From assembly GCA_013359255.1 (NCBI GenBank), contig JABWCF010000002.1, positions 124,001 through 188,000 on the forward strand: DNA of 64,000 bases. Direction: 5' to 3'. The DNA is from Flavobacteriales bacterium. Lineage in GTDB: Bacteria; Bacteroidota; Bacteroidia; Flavobacteriales_E; Vicingaceae. Below are positions 61,561 through 64,000 of the stretch, piece after piece (position 1 is the first letter of the stretch; each line of letters begins with the position of its first letter). A program made the position numbers and the translations under genes. The notes beneath the pieces were generated by a model. It was not told where the DNA came from. It was given only the letters and a program-made list of their open reading frames with translations, and did not search any database.

Positions 61561-64000
61561 CTACCATCCATTAAGACTTCCCCCAATAGTAAAATGTATT
61601 TCGTTTCGTTTACTTCCGGGTACGTGTACTCCGGGTACATCATCGAAGCGGTAGCCCCAATCTAAACCCAGTAAACCAAACATGGGCATAAAAATACGAA
61701 TACCAAAACCAGCCGATCTTCTTGCTTCGAAGGGTTTAAATTCTCTGAAACGCTGCCATGAATTTCCTGCTTCAGCAAAAGATAATAAGTAAATTGTGGC
61801 ATTAGGATTTGGACTTAACAAAAATCGCATTTCCATTGTGTACTTACTGGCAATACCTGCTCCGGTAGTTGGCGAAAGCACTCCATTTCCATATCCCCGC
61901 AGGGCAATAATTTCTCTGCCATCTAATTGAAAATTTGTTAAACCATCGCCTCCAAGGTAAAATCTTTCAAAGGGTGTAAGCCCCAAAGATTTGCTGTAAA
62001 AGCCTAAAAATCCGTATCCCATTTTAGCACTCAAAACTAATTTTTTTGCAAGGGGTGTGTACCATTGGGTTTGAAACCTCCATTTGTGGTATTCAATTAA
62101 ATTAAATCTTTTATTTAGAGGCATAGAGGAATAATCAGCTCCGGTGCGAAATGCAGAATACGGAGGAGTAACCTGAAGAGAAAATGTGCTTTGCGATCCA
62201 GTACGAGGAAAAATAGGTTGATCGGAAGAATTACGAGCCAACGAAAAACGATAGCTTAGGTTATTTGCATATCCATTGGTAAAAATAAAAGCTCCAACAT
62301 AATTTCTTAAGTCGTAGTATTGGTAAGATACTTCGTGATAAACAGTAAAAAAGTCATCGGGCCATTTTAATCTTTTACCCAGCCCCAAAACAATGCCGGT
62401 GGTTTTCATTACTTGCCTGTTTGGGTTGCGTATTTTATCTCCATTTACATCAGTACTGTCTTTTAAAAACCTGCGTTCTCCGTTTGAAAAAACCGAATGA
62501 TACACCGAGGTAGTAAGAGAGGTGGGCTTTTTGCCACCCAACCAGGGTTCTGTAAAAGATAAGTTGTACGATTGGTAAAATAAACCTGTGGTTTGCATAC
62601 GCACACTTAATCGTTGTCCATCGCCCGATGGGAGAGGACGCCATGCACTACCTTTAAAGAAATTGCGAGTAGAAAAATTAGTGAACACAACTCCTAGTGT
62701 ACCTACAATGCGATTTCCTCCCCAGCCACCGGAAAGTTCAATTTGGTCAGACGGTTTTTCCTCTACCGTGTATTCAATATCTACGGTACCGTTTTCGGGG
62801 TCTGGTTTTGGATTTACACCTAATGTTTCGGCATTAAAGTACCCTAGTGTTGCTAACTCGCGTTGCGAACGTATAATGTCGGAACGGCTAAATAATTGTC
62901 CAGGACGTGTTTTTAGCTCTCGCATTATAACGTGGTCGTTGGTTTTGGTGTTTCCGCTTACATATACTTTATTAATGCTTGCTTGTCTTCCTTCGTAAAT
63001 ACGTATTTCAAAATCGATGGAATCATCTTCTACAGCAACTTCAACGGGGGTTACAGAAAAAAACAGATATCCGTCATCCATATATAAAGAAGTTACATCT
63101 CGCCCATTAGGATTCATGTACAATCGGGTATCCATGTATTTCTGATTAAACTCATCGCCTTTTTTAATGCTCAATATTTTACTTAATTGTTCATCGGTGT
63201 ATTTTGTATTTCCAACCCATTTTATATTTCTGAAATAGTATTTTGGCCCTTCTTTAATGGTTATTTCAATGGCTAATGTTTTTTCGTTATTCTTATAAAC
63301 GGTATCATGAAATATAGCTGCGTCTCTATAACCCTTTTCGTTGTATTTTGAAATTACTTTTTGTTTATCTTCTTCGTAAGTATTTTGTTTAAATTTAGAA
63401 ATAGTAAATAGGCTGTACCAAGTATTTGTTTTAGTTTTTTTCATGGATCTTCGCAATTTCCCATCGCTAATATTTTCGTTGTTTTGAAAAATAATATTTT
63501 TGATTTTTATGCGGTGGTTTCTTTTAATATTTACTATTAAAATAACGCTGTTTTGAAGTGTAGTATCTGGAATCTCTTTAATGGTAACCTCTGCGTTTAG
63601 ATACCCTTTGTCTACAAAAAAGGTTTTTACTTTGTTTTTTGAGGTAGTAATTAAATCTTCGGTAACTACACGACCTCTGGCTAAATCTATTTTTTCTCTC
63701 AAATCGTTGGCAATTCCTTTTCTAACACCTGTGAACATAAATTTTGAAAGGCGTGGACGTTCGATTAATCTTATTTCTAAAAAAATCGTATTATCTGTAA
63801 TTTTAACAACATAAATACCTATATCGGAAAAAAGTTTTTGCTGCCACAAATTATTAATGGCTTTCGAAATTTTATCACCTGGTATAAGTATTTTATCACC
63901 AGGAACAAGCCCTGTAATAATTTTTAGTGCGTTATGGTCTAAGTGGTTTGCTCCGGAAAAGGTAATTCCTCCTAACTCATATTCAATGGGATTAGAATAA
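61561..64000 (-). CDS. bamA: Outer-membrane assembly factor BamA (5' truncated)
   Basis: Central subunit of the outer-membrane protein insertion machine. The frame is open to the window end (a TTG at 63849 is internal), so the N-terminus with signal peptide and probably the first POTRA start lie beyond base 64000. Several POTRA units are visible (e.g. ITFSGANHLDHNALKIITG, RNIKWVGNTKYTDEQLSKIL, NKVYVSGNTKTNDHVIMREL), followed by the 16-strand barrel beginning ELSGGWGGNRIVGTLGV and ending in ...FTIGGSLNGW. The barrel motif YLGGDGLTNFQLDGREI and the VRGF-like ALRGYGNG are present. Confidence 0.96.
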   Translation of the reverse strand, partial: YSNPIEYELGGITFSGANHLDHNALKIITGLVPGDKILIPGDKISKAINNLWQQKLFSDIGIYVVKITDNTIFLEIRLIERPRLSKFMFTGVRKGIANDLREKIDLARGRVVTEDLITTSKNKVKTFFVDKGYLNAEVTIKEIPDTTLQNSVILIVNIKRNHRIKIKNIIFQNNENISDGKLRRSMKKTKTNTWYSLFTISKFKQNTYEEDKQKVISKYNEKGYRDAAIFHDTVYKNNEKTLAIEITIKEGPKYYFRNIKWVGNTKYTDEQLSKILSIKKGDEFNQKYMDTRLYMNPNGRDVTSLYMDDGYLFFSVTPVEVAVEDDSIDFEIRIYEGRQASINKVYVSGNTKTNDHVIMRELKTRPGQLFSRSDIIRSQRELATLGYFNAETLGVNPKPDPENGTVDIEYTVEEKPSDQIELSGGWGGNRIVGTLGVVFTNFSTRNFFKGSAWRPLPSGDGQRLSVRMQTTGLFYQSYNLSFTEPWLGGKKPTSLTTSVYHSVFSNGERRFLKDSTDVNGDKIRNPNRQVMKTTGIVLGLGKRLKWPDDFFTVYHEVSYQYYDLRNYVGAFIFTNGYANNLSYRFSLARNSSDQPIFPRTGSQSTFSLQVTPPYSAFRTGADYSSMPLNKRFNLIEYHKWRFQTQWYTPLAKKLVLSAKMGYGFLGFYSKSLGLTPFERFYLGGDGLTNFQLDGREIIALRGYGNGVLSPTTGAGIASKYTMEMRFLLSPNPNATIYLLSFAEAGNSWQRFREFKPFEARRSAGFGIRIFMPMFGLLGLDWGYRFDDVPGVHVPGSKRNEIHFTIGGSLNGW

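Noticed and set aside
61561-63849. BamA beginning at 63849
   Set aside because: That codon is an internal TTG; POTRA-like sequence continues in frame to the window edge.

Overview
The window is a single chromosomal stretch of an AT-rich (roughly mid-30s % GC by eye) member of the Bacteroidota. Evidence for that placement: many secreted proteins ending in type IX secretion (T9SS) sorting or gliding-motility-type (CHU_C) C-terminal domains, an IPExxxVDY-family protein next to pyk, TAnnTTTG-type promoter boxes close to starts, and conserved Bacteroidota gene pairs (acpP-fabF-rnc, MerR plus ECF sigma). It cannot be placed to genus from sequence alone. No rRNA, tRNA, CRISPR array, prophage or complete insertion sequence was seen. 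Both ends cut genes: an M1 aminopeptidase on the left and bamA on the right.

Layout. 0-4.4 kb: secreted M1 peptidase, DUF4349 lipoprotein and two small secreted proteins. 4.4-6 kb: a MerR regulator carrying the cobalamin-binding motifs of CarH/LitR photoreceptors, followed by an ECF sigma factor. 6-11.5 kb: hflX, a four-helix membrane protein, a B12-binding radical SAM enzyme and a TPR-PP2C phosphatase. 11.6-14.8 kb: a tight nspC-hisA-hisF-hisIE operon. 14.8-31 kb: large surface proteins (lamin-tail protein, a seven-repeat SBBP propeller, an S74 tail-fibre-like protein broken by a frameshift, a CHU_C protein) interleaved with asd, uvrC, a NUMOD4/HNH-like gene, gpsA and an MsbA-type ABC exporter. 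31.0-31.3 kb holds a cluster of short intergenic repeats. 31.3-42.4 kb is dense housekeeping: purN, an iodotyrosine-deiodinase-like flavoprotein, acpP-fabF-rnc, the IPExxxVDY gene, pyk, an M42 peptidase, an alpha/beta hydrolase, pdxJ, a CBS protein, an Omp85-like protein and nadK. 44-51 kb is a tandem array of three large adhesin-like CHU_C proteins. 51-55.7 kb has kbl and then a SiaABC-like partner-switching module. 55.8-64 kb: typA, a thioesterase, queG, ruvB, a CvpA-family gene, tag and bamA.

Most noteworthy points: (1) a SiaA/SiaB/SiaC-like signalling locus in which the SiaB-type kinase is a tandem duplication in one chain, with both ATP-binding half-sites intact; (2) a CarH-like MerR and ECF sigma pair without carotenoid genes in the window; (3) a nitroreductase-fold protein that keeps the Glu/Tyr/Lys substrate-binding triad of iodotyrosine deiodinase; (4) an RNase III gene whose only sensible start is an AUU codon abutting the fabF stop; (5) a tiny UVR-like gene that reads through only after a -1 shift on an A7 run. 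Start sites were re-chosen for several genes (gpsA, kbl, the nitroreductase, the VOC protein, the ABC exporter, queG and two CHU_C proteins) from ribosome-binding, promoter or family-length evidence. All functional calls come from reading motifs by eye; no database search was run.
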